A DNA stretch of 64,000 nt from Dactylosporangium siamense (GCF_016862795.1 NZ_BONQ01000166.1:1-64000), one strand, 5' to 3'. Positions 50,843-59,567 are shown, counted from the first letter of the stretch. Made by a program: numbers and translations. Notes: generated by a model not told the origin, from the sequence alone.

Positions 50843-51972
50843 GAGGAGAGAAAGGCGGCCGGCACGGTGAAGCGCCGCGACATCCGGTACGACGGCAAAG
50901 GGCTGCTCGTCACCAGCTCCTTGTAGATCACCGCGGCCCGCCCGGACAGGAACCACCGCCGCGGCGTGTCGTCGGCGTGCGTGAACTGGATGACCGCGTC
51001 CTTGCGGCCCAGGGACACCGGCTGGTGGATGTACCCGAACCGGAACGGTTTCGCCGCCTTGCCCGCCAGCACCCGCGCGATGCTGTCGGCGGCATGCGCC
51101 CCGCTGGGGATGCCACTCTGGCAGGTGCCGTGGACCGTGCCCCACGGCTGCCGGATCGCGGCGGCGTCACCGATCGCGACGACGTCCGGGTGCGACACCG
51201 ACCGCAGCGTCGCGTCGACGACGATCCGTCCGTGCTCGTCGACGGTGAGCCCCGCCTCGGCGGCGAGCGGCGACGCGGTGAACCCGGTCGTCCACAGCGT
51301 CGCGTCGGCGGCGACGACCTCCCCGCCGGCCAGCTCGACCGCGCCGGGCCGCACCGCGACGACGTCCACCCCGGCCCGCACCTCGACGCGCAGGCGGGTC
51401 AGGGCCCGGTCGAGGTGGGCGCGGGCGCGCGCGGACATCAGCGGGCCGGGCGCGGCGCGGCTGAGGAGCACCACCCGCGCGGCCGGGTGCCGTTCCGCGA
51501 TCTCGGTCGCGGCCTCCACCCCGGTGAGCCCGCCGCCGACGACCGCGACCACCGCGTCCGGCCGCCCGGCCAGGACGTTCGCCAGCCGTCCCGCCGTTTC
51601 GACGGTGTTCAAGGTGTACGCGTAAGCCTGAGCCCCCTCGACCGTGACCGTGTCGGCGACGCTGCCGATCGCGTACACGAGCGTGTCGTAGCCGATCGTG
51701 CGGCCGCCGGCGCTCACCTCGCGGCGCACGGTGTCGATCCGCTCGGCGCGGGCCCGCACGAACTCGACGCCGGTGCCCCGCAGCAGGTCGGGGATGCGCC
51801 GGTCGGTCAGGGTCTGCCCGGTGGCGGTCTGGTGCATCCGCAGCCGCTCGGTGAAGCGGTCCGACGGGTTGACCAGGGTCACCTGCGTGTCCCGTCGCCG
51901 GGTGCGGCGGGCCACGCGGATGGCGGCGATCATGCCGGTGTACCCGGCTCCGAGGACGACGATCCGGTGCAT
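50833..51972 (-). CDS. NAD(P)/FAD-dependent oxidoreductase (NDH-2-like)
   Basis: This 379-aa pyridine nucleotide-disulfide family flavoprotein resembles type II NADH dehydrogenases and AIF-like enzymes. FAD motif is VVLGAGYTGMIAAIRVA at the N-terminus, NAD motif VVGGGLTGVEAATEIAE near residue 150, and the second FAD motif VVAIGDAAAIRQPWG near 285. No CxxxxC redox disulfide is present, so it is not a disulfide reductase. The C-terminus (FRFGYIHQPVSLGRKDAVIQ, RAAVIYKELV) fits quinone-reducing relatives. ATG 51972 begins MHRIVVLG with an AAGGAG ribosome site upstream. Its stop falls in a tandem repeat shared with the ECF41 gene end. Confidence 0.9.
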   Translation of the reverse strand: MHRIVVLGAGYTGMIAAIRVARRTRRRDTQVTLVNPSDRFTERLRMHQTATGQTLTDRRIPDLLRGTGVEFVRARAERIDTVRREVSAGGRTIGYDTLVYAIGSVADTVTVEGAQAYAYTLNTVETAGRLANVLAGRPDAVVAVVGGGLTGVEAATEIAERHPAARVVLLSRAAPGPLMSARARAHLDRALTRLRVEVRAGVDVVAVRPGAVELAGGEVVAADATLWTTGFTASPLAAEAGLTVDEHGRIVVDATLRSVSHPDVVAIGDAAAIRQPWGTVHGTCQSGIPSGAHAADSIARVLAGKAAKPFRFGYIHQPVSLGRKDAVIQFTHADDTPRRWFLSGRAAVIYKELVTSSPLPSYRMSRRFTVPAAFLSSRG

Positions 51973-52093
51973 GGCCGGCTCCTTCTGACTGGGCGCCGGG
52001 TCCCGGCGCGCTTCACCCCCAGGACGAGACGGCCGACCGATCCGTGAGCCGGCCCGACCGTGACGCCGGTCACCGCTCGGTAACCTGGGCGGC

Positions 52094-52567
52094 ATGGCTG
52101 ACGAGGTTGTCGAGCGGATCGTGGTCGCCGCCCCGCCCGGCGCGGTGTTCGACGCCGTGGCCGACGTCCGCCGGATGGCGAGACTGAGCCCGGAGTGCTT
52201 CGCCACCTGGGTGCTGAGCCGTTCACCCGGGCGGCTGCCGGGACGGTTCGTCGGGTTCAACCGGCGCGGGCCGTATGTCTGGTTCACCACCTGCCGGGTC
52301 GTCGCGGCGGAGCCGGGCGCCGAGTTCGCGTTCGACGTGACGACGTTCGGGTTGCCGGTGGCCCGCTGGGGGTTCCGGCTCGCCCCGGCCGACGGCGGCA
52401 CGCAGGTCAGCCAGTACTGGATCGATCAGCGGGTCCGCGGCGCGATGATCCTCGGCAGGGTGTTCACCGGCAAGGTCGCCAACGCCCGACCGGCGGCCAA
52501 CCGCGAGGGCATGCGGATCACCCTCGACCGGCTGAAACGGCAGCTCGAGTCGCCGCGCGACGCTTGA
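52094..52567 (+). CDS. SRPBCC-family (polyketide cyclase/START-like) protein
   Basis: This 157-aa helix-grip-fold protein has the family start VERIVVAAPPGAVFDAVADVRRMARLSPEC and ends in a long C-terminal helix (REGMRITLDRLKRQLES). Such proteins bind hydrophobic ligands, and function cannot be assigned. It precedes a MerR gene by 69 bp on the same strand. Confidence 0.88.
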   Translation: MADEVVERIVVAAPPGAVFDAVADVRRMARLSPECFATWVLSRSPGRLPGRFVGFNRRGPYVWFTTCRVVAAEPGAEFAFDVTTFGLPVARWGFRLAPADGGTQVSQYWIDQRVRGAMILGRVFTGKVANARPAANREGMRITLDRLKRQLESPRDA

Positions 52568-52636
52568 CCTTGCCCCATGGGAAAGGTCGACCGTGGAGTG
52601 CGTCGGGCCGACCGGCCCGACCCGGAAGGAGCACGG

Positions 52637-53455
52637 GTGGACGAGGACCTGGTGACCATCGGGGTGTTCGCGCGGCGGTCGTGGCTGTCACCGAAGGCGT
52701 TGCGGCTCTACGAACGGCAGGGCCTCCTCCTGCCCGCCGCCGTCGACGAGCACAACGGCTACCGCTGGTATCGCGAGCAGCAGCTGGAGCAGGCGCGGCT
52801 GATCGCCCGGCTCCGCCGCATCGACATGCCCCTGGCCACCATCGCCACGATCGTCGCGGCGGACGACCCGCCGACCCAGGCCGCCCTCATCGGCGACTAC
52901 TGGGCCGCCCAGGAACACGCCACGGCCGTGCGCCGTGCGATCGTCACCCACCTGCGCCACCGGCTGCTCGACAACCCGGAGGGGTACACCATGTATGACG
53001 TGAAGGTCCGCGACGTGCCGGAGCAGACCGTGCTGACCGAGCAGCGGCACGTCAAGGTCCAGGACCTGCCGGCCTGGATCGACGAGGCCGTCGGCCGCCT
53101 GCTGAAGGCCGCCGCCGGGCACGGGGACGGCATCGTCGGCCCCTGCTTCATCATCTACCACGGCGAGGTCAACGAGGACAGCGACGGCCCCGTCGAGATC
53201 TGCCTCCCCGTCGACCCGACCGGCCCCGTCGAAGCGGCGACCCGGGTCGAACCCGCGCACCGCGAGGCGTACACCCGCATCACCAAGGCCCAGGTCGGCT
53301 ACCCGCAGATCCTGTCCGCCTTCGACGCCGTCGGCCAATGGGTGTCCTCGCAGGGCCTCCCGGTGAGCCCAGCACCACGCGAGGTGTACTTCGCCGACTT
53401 CGGCGCCGCCGCCCCGTCCGACGAGGTGTGCGACGTCGCCTTCCCGCTCGACTGA
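52637..53455 (+). CDS. MerR-family regulator with GyrI-like effector domain
   Basis: This 272-aa regulator has an N-terminal MerR winged helix (IGVFARRSWLSPKALRLYER, LEQARLIARLRRIDMPLATI), a coiled-coil helix and a C-terminal GyrI-like small-molecule-binding domain (about 130-270: VKVRDVPEQTVLTEQRHVKV, VEICLPVDPTGPV), as in BmrR-type multidrug sensors. I chose GTG 52637 because GGAAGGAG lies five bases upstream. The further GTG/ATG at 52577 would add an unconserved leader. Its target promoter is not obvious nearby. Confidence 0.9.
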   Translation: MDEDLVTIGVFARRSWLSPKALRLYERQGLLLPAAVDEHNGYRWYREQQLEQARLIARLRRIDMPLATIATIVAADDPPTQAALIGDYWAAQEHATAVRRAIVTHLRHRLLDNPEGYTMYDVKVRDVPEQTVLTEQRHVKVQDLPAWIDEAVGRLLKAAAGHGDGIVGPCFIIYHGEVNEDSDGPVEICLPVDPTGPVEAATRVEPAHREAYTRITKAQVGYPQILSAFDAVGQWVSSQGLPVSPAPREVYFADFGAAAPSDEVCDVAFPLD

Positions 53456-53477
53456 GTCCGCACGTCCGAAGCGCCGC

Positions 53478-53507
53478 AGTGCCCGCTACCGTCGCGTGGC
53501 GGGCACT
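53478..53507. terminator. Bidirectional terminator
   Basis: AGTGCCCGC (53478-53486) pairs with GCGGGCACT (53499-53507), a perfect 9-bp stem with a 12-nt loop, between the convergent MerR and dienelactone hydrolase genes. It touches the latter's stop codon. Confidence 0.7.
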
Positions 53508-54406
53508 CAGCTGAGGTTGGTGCCGAGCCAGTCGAGGAGGCGCTGGTACACCTGGGTCGCGGCGGTGGGGTCGTACCGCTGGCCGGTGTCGTTGAAGAAG
53601 GCGTGGTTGGCGCCGGGGTAGGTGACGATCTCGTGCTGCAGGCCGGCCTTCTCCAGGGCTGCCTTGGCGGCGTCGCGGGTGGCGTTGACGCGGGTGTCGA
53701 GCTCGGCGTAGACGCCCAGGACGGCCGCGCCCCTGGAGCCGGACAGGTCGGCGTTGTCGGGGAACGGGCCGTAGAAGGGGACCGCCGCGCGCAGCCGGGG
53801 TTCGCCGGCGGCGAGGAGTTGCCAGACCATGCCGCCGCCGAAGCAGAAGCCGATCGCCGCGGGGGGCTTCGCCGGGGTGCGGCGCAGCAGCTCGTCCACG
53901 CCGGCTCTCAGGTCGGCGATGAACCGGGCGGGTGGCACCGCGCCGAGGGCGGCGGTGGCTTCGGCGGGGTCGGTGAACTTCGCGGTGCCGCCCTCCTCGG
54001 ACAGCAGGTCGATCGCGAGTGCCGAGTAACCGCTGGCGGCGAGCCGGCCGGCGACGGAGCGGATATGGTCGGTGAGCCCCCGGTTCTCGTGGATCACCAG
54101 GACCGAGCCGCGCGGCTCGGCGGCGGCGGCGAAGGCGCCCTGCAGCGTCCCCTGCGGGCCGGGAAACGTGATCGCCTGCGTGGGCAGCGGCGCGGGCCCG
54201 GCCGGTGCGGGCCCGGACGGCCCGGTGGAGGCGGGCCCGGACGGCTCGGGCGTCCCGGCCGGCGAGCAGGCGGCGAGCATCGCCCCGGCCACGGCGAGAC
54301 CGACCCCGAGCATCGACAGCCGCCGCAGCGCCTCGCGCCGGTTGATCAGGCCGTCGGAGTAGTCCACGACGACCTCGGAGGTCAGGTACTCATTGATGCT
54401 CGACAC
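53507..54406 (-). CDS. Exported dienelactone-hydrolase-family lipoprotein
   Basis: This 299-aa alpha/beta-hydrolase uses the dienelactone hydrolase Cys-Asp-His triad: Cys in IGFCFGGGMVW (near residue 187), Asp in VYAELDTRVN and His in GANHAFFND. The N-terminus has a cytosolic-like head, NRREALRRLSMLGVGLAVAG, with a twin-arginine-like pair and lipobox MLAAC near residue 47, then a Pro/Gly/Ser linker (PEPSGPASTGPSGPAPAGPA). It is probably a surface lipoprotein. GTG 54406 has GGAGGT eight bases upstream. The substrate is unknown. Confidence 0.92.
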   Translation of the reverse strand: MSSINEYLTSEVVVDYSDGLINRREALRRLSMLGVGLAVAGAMLAACSPAGTPEPSGPASTGPSGPAPAGPAPLPTQAITFPGPQGTLQGAFAAAAEPRGSVLVIHENRGLTDHIRSVAGRLAASGYSALAIDLLSEEGGTAKFTDPAEATAALGAVPPARFIADLRAGVDELLRRTPAKPPAAIGFCFGGGMVWQLLAAGEPRLRAAVPFYGPFPDNADLSGSRGAAVLGVYAELDTRVNATRDAAKAALEKAGLQHEIVTYPGANHAFFNDTGQRYDPTAATQVYQRLLDWLGTNLS

Positions 54407-54469
54407 CGGCGTCCACCTCCTGGCTCCTGAGCACCGACTGTATCGCCGTGTGCCGGGGACGGCCGCCGA

Positions 54470-55012
54470 TCAGCGCAGCACCACCTCCACGTGGTGCTCC
54501 TCGAACCACCCCATCGGGTCGTCGAGGGTGAGGTGGGTCCGGGCCGCCTCGGCGTCGTGCCACACCAGGCGGAACGGGGTCGCCGCGCCCCACCTGCCGC
54601 GCAGGCAGTCGTCGAACGCCGAGGCGTTCCAGCCGAAGTAACCGCCGGGGCCGTTGACGGCCTCGCCGATCGCGCACCAGAACCCTTCGATGTCGGTCAC
54701 GTGCCGGCCGTCCAGGTGATACGTGGTACCCGCGGGCCGGTCCGGTTCGCCGTGCCGGTGGTGCCGGAGCGCGGCGCCCAGCCACTGGTGCCGCAGATCC
54801 CGGTCGTACGCGGTCCACAGCCCCGGCTCGGTCGGGCGGCCCAGGGTGCGCCAGCGCTCCCAGATGTCCCACGCGCCGACCGGCATCGCGCCGCCGATCC
54901 CGGCGTCGAAGGTGACGTCGAGCAGCCCGTCGCCCAGCGCCGACGGCCGGGCGCCAGCCACCGATGCCCGGAGCGTGGCGAACGTGTGGGTGACGCGGCC
55001 GTCGGTGTCCAC
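54470..55012 (-). CDS. Barstar-like (ribonuclease inhibitor fold) protein
   Basis: This 180-aa protein has a C-terminal half that matches barstar: YHLDGRHVTDIEGFWCAIGE, then GGYFGWNASAFDDCLRG (the YYGxNLDALWDCL-like inhibitory helix and loop) and FRLVWHDAEAARTHL. The N-terminal ~85 residues (DVTFDAGIGGAMPVGAWDIW, GLWTAYDRDLRHQWLG) are of unknown fold. Barstar proteins neutralise secreted barnase-type RNases. No barnase is nearby, but the divergent neighbour carries a MazF/PemK-like domain. GTG 55012 is the best start, although the ribosome site is weak. Confidence 0.8.
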   Translation of the reverse strand: MDTDGRVTHTFATLRASVAGARPSALGDGLLDVTFDAGIGGAMPVGAWDIWERWRTLGRPTEPGLWTAYDRDLRHQWLGAALRHHRHGEPDRPAGTTYHLDGRHVTDIEGFWCAIGEAVNGPGGYFGWNASAFDDCLRGRWGAATPFRLVWHDAEAARTHLTLDDPMGWFEEHHVEVVLR

Positions 55013-55154
55013 AGCGGCGATCGTCGCCTTGATCTTCCGCCGGTGCGGTGCGCCGCCGGGGTTGCCCGCGCCGCGGCGGCACCGGACGGTCCGTCATGGT
55101 TCCGACCGTACCGCTGTGGCACGCTGGGGCGGACCGTGTCGGGGAGGGACGTGC

Positions 55155-56267
55155 ATGACTGTCGCGGCCGGGTTGCTCAACGGGAGCGCGGCGTTGCTGT
55201 TCATCGCCGCGGTGATCGGCTTCACCCTTGTGTGCGTGATCGCCTGGGAGGACCGGTCGCTGTTCTTCACGCCGCTGGGGTTCGTGCTGCTGCCGATCGT
55301 GGTCGCGGTCTGGTTCGGTGGCGCGGCCGTCATCGGGCTGCCCGCCGACGTGCTGCTCGGCCACCGTGGTGCCGGGGAGATCTGGCCGGGGCTGGTGGCG
55401 GCGCCGGTGGTCGCGCTGGTGCTGGGCCGGCGCTTCCGCACGGTCGGTGAGAACACGATCGGTCAGATCTTCCTGCGCGCCGGCATCCTGCTCGCGGGGT
55501 GCACGCTCGCGAAGTGTGTCGCGTACGCGCTCGGCTTCCGGGTCTTCCACTTCTGGACCGGCGGCGCCGTCACGGTCGGCGCCCTCGTCGTGTGCATCGC
55601 CGTCTGGCAGTGGGCGGCCATCGAGGGGGTCGTGCACCTGTTCGTCCGCGCCGCGGTGATCGTCGCGGCGATCGGGCTGGTCGGCGCCTGGGCATCGGTC
55701 AATCACGTGCCGGTGGCGGGCAGCCCCCGTACCGCATCCACCACCACCGTCGCCATCATGCTGCTGGTCCTCCCATTGCTGGTGCTGGCGGCGGCCGTGC
55801 TCACCATCGGGGCGCTGCGACGGTTCCGGCCGGATCTTGGCGTGAAGCACCGCCCCGCGGCAAAGGAACGGGCCGTCCGGGTCCCCGCCGCGCACGAGGT
55901 GTGGAACGCGTTCGTGAGGTTCGAAGAGGAAGAAGAGGAAGAGGAAGAGGGCAAGGACCGGCCCGTCCTGGTGCTGAGCGTGGACGGCGAGGACGCCGCG
56001 GTGCTGAGGATCACCAGCCAGGACAAGTCCCGGTTCGACGGCTACCTGCCGCTGCCGCTGGAGCGCTGCCGCGGGGTGCTGACCAAGGAGAGCTGGCTGG
56101 AGCTGAAACCGACCAGCGTGCCGCTGGAGGAGTTCCGCAGCTACCGGGGCCTGTGTCCACCGTGGATCTGGGCGGACCTGCGGTCCCGTGGATTGATCGC
56201 GCCGGCGGCGGCGAAGCCGATCGTGAAGCAGCGATCGTTCATCGAGCGGCTCCGTAGCCAGGGGTAG
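55155..56267 (+). CDS. Polytopic membrane protein with cytoplasmic MazF/PemK-like domain
   Basis: This 370-aa protein has about seven N-terminal transmembrane helices (LFIAAVIGFTLVCVIAW to VAIMLLVLPLLVLAAAVLTI, residues 1-220), a basic segment and a run of nine Glu (55923-55949). The C-terminal domain (about 268-350) resembles the PemK/MazF SH3-like barrel: DRPVLVLS corresponds to the HRPAVVLS strand of MazF and LRITSQDKS to its CTTQSKG region, where catalytic Arg and Thr/Ser sit. A further match is SWLELKPTSVPLEEFRSYRG. ATG 55155 has GGGGAGGGA upstream. It is divergent from a barstar-like gene. RNase activity is an inference. Confidence 0.7.
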   Translation: MTVAAGLLNGSAALLFIAAVIGFTLVCVIAWEDRSLFFTPLGFVLLPIVVAVWFGGAAVIGLPADVLLGHRGAGEIWPGLVAAPVVALVLGRRFRTVGENTIGQIFLRAGILLAGCTLAKCVAYALGFRVFHFWTGGAVTVGALVVCIAVWQWAAIEGVVHLFVRAAVIVAAIGLVGAWASVNHVPVAGSPRTASTTTVAIMLLVLPLLVLAAAVLTIGALRRFRPDLGVKHRPAAKERAVRVPAAHEVWNAFVRFEEEEEEEEEGKDRPVLVLSVDGEDAAVLRITSQDKSRFDGYLPLPLERCRGVLTKESWLELKPTSVPLEEFRSYRGLCPPWIWADLRSRGLIAPAAAKPIVKQRSFIERLRSQG

Positions 56268-56369
56268 ACCCTCGTTGAAACCCGCCGTTCAGCTCTCGTC
56301 CGGCGACAGCAGGCCCCCGAGCGCCTAGCGTCATATGGTCGCCGTCTCGATACCTGGAGGTCCGGGTCA

Positions 56370-59300
56370 ATGTCCCGTGCGCTGATTCCCCGCGCCATCG
56401 TTGCCTTAGCCGTATCCACAGCCGGGCTGGCCTGGCCATTATTCGCCGACCCGGCCGCCGCCAACCCGGCCGGCACGGGTCTGGTCATCAGTGAGGCGTA
56501 CGTCAACGGCGGCTCGTCCGGTGCGAGCTTCCTCAACAAGTTCGTCGAGCTCTACAACCCGACGTCCAGCCCCGTGAACCTGACCGGTAACACGCTGCAG
56601 TACCGCGCGCCCACCAGCACCGTCGTGCCGAGCGGCGCGCAGGTGTTCACGCTCACCGGCACCGTCGCCGCGCACGGGCACTTCCTGATCATGTTGCCGG
56701 GCAACAACGCCACCACCAACCCGGGCGCGCCGCTGCCCACGCCCGACCTGTTCACCGGCAGCAGCGTCAACCCCGGTGCCGGCGGCGGGACGCTGTACAT
56801 CGCGGCCAGCGCGACCGGCGTGCTCCCGACCGACGCCTCCGTGATCGACCGGATCGGCTGGGGCACCAGCAACGCCCCGGAGGGCACCGCCGCGGCCGGC
56901 AACTCCCTCGTCCTGAGCTACCAGCGCGACGCGGCCGGCGCCGACACCGACAGCAACGCCGCCGACTTCCACACCGCGACGCCGGTGCCGCAGAACGCCG
57001 CGTCCGACGGCGGCCCCACCACGGTCACGGTGACGAACCCCGGCCCGCAGAACGCGACGACCGGCACGGCGATCGCGCCGCTGGCCCTCGCCGCGTCCGG
57101 CGGCGCCGCGCCGTACACCTGGACCGCCGCCGGACTCCCCGCAGGTCTGTCGATCGCGACGGACGGGGTGGTCTCCGGCACGCCGACCGCCGCCGGCACC
57201 TCGTCGGTGACGGTCACCGCGACCGAGTCGGGCGGCGCGAGCGGCTCGGCGACGTTCACCTTCACCGTCACCACCACGACGACGGTCGTGCCGGTCGCCG
57301 AGATCCAGGGCACCAACACCGACACCTCGCCCCTCGTCGGCCAGACCGTGACGACCGAGGGCGTCGTGACCGCCGTGTACGCCACGGGCGGCTTCAACGG
57401 CTTCTTCCTGCAGACCGGCGGCAGTGGCGGCAGCACCGACGCCACCCCCGGTGCCTCCGACGCGATCTTCGTCTTCGGCTCCGTCGCCGCGGGGCAGGTC
57501 AGCACCGGTGACAGCGTGCGGGTCACGGGCAACGTGGTCGAGTTCCAGGGCACCACCGAGCTCAGCGCCCCGACGGTCACGAAGCTCACCACCCCGTTCC
57601 CGGCCGTCGTGCCCGGTGCGATCCCGTGGTCCTCGCTGACGACGGACGCGCAGAAGGAGACCCACGAGGGTGAGCTTGTCGTGCCGCAGGGCACGTTCAC
57701 CGTCGCGGACAACTACGACGCCAACTGGTACGGCTCCTTCACCCTGGCCTCCGGCGACGCACCGCTGCGCCAGCCCACCGACGCCGGCCCGCCCGGGAGC
57801 GCCGCGGCGCAGGCCGCCGTCGCCGACGCCGCGGCCCGCACGGTGACCCTCGACGACGGCGCGAGCGTCAACTACAGCGCCGCCGCGAACACCGGCATCC
57901 CGCTGCCGTGGTTCACCTCGACCAACGCCGTCAGCATCGGCTCGAAGGTCACCTTCCACCAGCCGGTGATCCTCGAGTACCGCTTCTCCCTCTGGAACTT
58001 CCAGCCGACCCAACGAGTGACCGACGACGGCGCCGCGGTCGCGACCTTCAGCGACACCCGCACCGGCAACCAGCAGCCCGCCAACGTCGGCGGCACGGTC
58101 CGGCTGGCGACGTTCAACGTCGAGAACTACTTCCCCATGACCGGGGAGTTGTACGTCCAGCAGGGCCTCGGCACGTGCACCTTCTACAACGACCGGGCCG
58201 GCAACCGCATCGCGGTCAACACGTGCACCGGCTCGGGCCCCCGTGGCGCGGCGAACGACGCGAGCTTCCAGCGGCAGCAGGCGAAGATCGTGACCGGCAT
58301 CAACCGGCTCGGCGCCAGCATCGTGTCGCTGGAAGAGGTCGAGAACTCGGCCAAGTTCGGCCGTGGTAGAGATGCCGCGCTCGCCACCCTGGTCGACGCG
58401 CTCAACGCGGCCGCCGGCAGCACGGTGTGGGCGTACGTGCCCTCGCCGGCCGTCCTGCCCGCCCTCGCGGACGAGGACGTGATCCGCAGCGCCTTCATCT
58501 ACAAGCCCGCCGAGGTCGCGCTCGTCGGACCCTCGACGATCCTCACCACATCCTCGGGCCCCGGCCAGCCGTTCTCGATCGCCCGTGAACCCCTCGCCCA
58601 GGGCTTCAAGAAGATCGGCGCCACCGACGCCGACGCCTTCCTGGTCGTCACGAACCACTGGAAGTCGAAGGGCAGCGGCACGCCGCTCTACCCCGGCGAC
58701 GCCGAGGACACGTCCTCACCGGCGGTGAACCAGGGCTCGTTCAACGCGACCCGGGTCCGCGAGGCCCAGGACACCAGCGCCTTCGCCTCGTCCGTGGCGG
58801 CGTCCCTCGGCACCGACCGCATCTTCCTGGTCGGTGACTTCAACTCCTACACGCAGGAAGACCCGATGCAGGTCCTGTACGCCGCCGGCTACAGCGACCT
58901 CGGCTCCACGTACGACCCGTCCGAGTCGACGTACTCCTTCAACGGCCTGCAGGGCTCCCTCGACCACGTGCTGGCCAACGCGGCCGCCCGCGCCCTGGTC
59001 ACCGGCGCCGACGTCTGGCAGATCAACGCGCAGGAGGCGATCGCCTACTCGTACAGCCGCTACAACTACAACGCCACCCTGCTGTTCAACGGCAGCGACC
59101 CGTTCGCCGCCTCCGACCACGACCCGGTCGTCGTCGGCCTGAACCCGCCGGTGACGCCGGCCTTCCCGGCCTGGAGCGCCTCGAAGGTCTACCTGAACGG
59201 CGACAAGGTCACCTACCAGGGTTCCGTCTGGCAGGCCAGCTGGTGGACCCAGAACCAGACCCCGGGTGACCCGTACGGCCCGTGGCAGCAGATCTCGACC

Positions 59301-59450
59301 GCTCCCGACGGCACCGCCATCTGGACCGCGTCGCGCATCTTCGTCACCGGCGACGTGGTGCTCTACCAGGGCAAGAAGTACGAAGCCAAGTGGTGGACCC
59401 GCAACCAGCCCCCGGGCGACCAGTGGGGTCCCTGGAAGCTGCTGCCCTGA
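56370..59450 (+). CDS. ExeM/NucH-family secreted nuclease with lamin-tail and CBM5/12 domains
   Basis: This 1026-aa extracellular endonuclease has a signal peptide ending near DPAAANPAG, a lamin-tail domain (about 36-200: VISEAYVNGGSSGASFLNKF), an Ig-like putative domain (about 215-305, GLPAGLSIATDGVVSGTP) and an OB-fold region (AEIQGTNTDTSPLVGQTVTT). The exonuclease-endonuclease-phosphatase core (about 579-916) shows LATFNVENYF, VSLEEVENS, FLVGDFNSY and the terminal SDHDPVVVGL. Two CBM5/12 modules end it (WSASKVYLNGDKVTYQGSVW and IFVTGDVVLYQGKKYEAKWW). Extracellular DNA degradation for phosphate or carbon is likely. The tandem chitin/cellulose-binding modules are unusual on a nuclease. Confidence 0.93.
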   Translation: MSRALIPRAIVALAVSTAGLAWPLFADPAAANPAGTGLVISEAYVNGGSSGASFLNKFVELYNPTSSPVNLTGNTLQYRAPTSTVVPSGAQVFTLTGTVAAHGHFLIMLPGNNATTNPGAPLPTPDLFTGSSVNPGAGGGTLYIAASATGVLPTDASVIDRIGWGTSNAPEGTAAAGNSLVLSYQRDAAGADTDSNAADFHTATPVPQNAASDGGPTTVTVTNPGPQNATTGTAIAPLALAASGGAAPYTWTAAGLPAGLSIATDGVVSGTPTAAGTSSVTVTATESGGASGSATFTFTVTTTTTVVPVAEIQGTNTDTSPLVGQTVTTEGVVTAVYATGGFNGFFLQTGGSGGSTDATPGASDAIFVFGSVAAGQVSTGDSVRVTGNVVEFQGTTELSAPTVTKLTTPFPAVVPGAIPWSSLTTDAQKETHEGELVVPQGTFTVADNYDANWYGSFTLASGDAPLRQPTDAGPPGSAAAQAAVADAAARTVTLDDGASVNYSAAANTGIPLPWFTSTNAVSIGSKVTFHQPVILEYRFSLWNFQPTQRVTDDGAAVATFSDTRTGNQQPANVGGTVRLATFNVENYFPMTGELYVQQGLGTCTFYNDRAGNRIAVNTCTGSGPRGAANDASFQRQQAKIVTGINRLGASIVSLEEVENSAKFGRGRDAALATLVDALNAAAGSTVWAYVPSPAVLPALADEDVIRSAFIYKPAEVALVGPSTILTTSSGPGQPFSIAREPLAQGFKKIGATDADAFLVVTNHWKSKGSGTPLYPGDAEDTSSPAVNQGSFNATRVREAQDTSAFASSVAASLGTDRIFLVGDFNSYTQEDPMQVLYAAGYSDLGSTYDPSESTYSFNGLQGSLDHVLANAAARALVTGADVWQINAQEAIAYSYSRYNYNATLLFNGSDPFAASDHDPVVVGLNPPVTPAFPAWSASKVYLNGDKVTYQGSVWQASWWTQNQTPGDPYGPWQQISTAPDGTAIWTASRIFVTGDVVLYQGKKYEAKWWTRNQPPGDQWGPWKLLP

Positions 59451-59466
59451 CCGCTGTGTGACTGAC

Positions 59467-59496
59467 GGGGCCCTCGACCGGTTGGTCGAGGGCCCC
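59467..59496 (+). terminator. Strong terminator after the nuclease gene
   Basis: GGGGCCCTCGACC (59467-59479) pairs perfectly with GGTCGAGGGCCCC (59484-59496), 13 bp with a GGTT loop, followed by GCTGCTTTTC. Confidence 0.92.
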
Positions 59497-59567
59497 GCTG
59501 CTTTTCGGTAAGAACCGTCGCCTCCGGTGCATTGCCTTTCGACATCTCCGATCGGAAGGCGCAGCCT

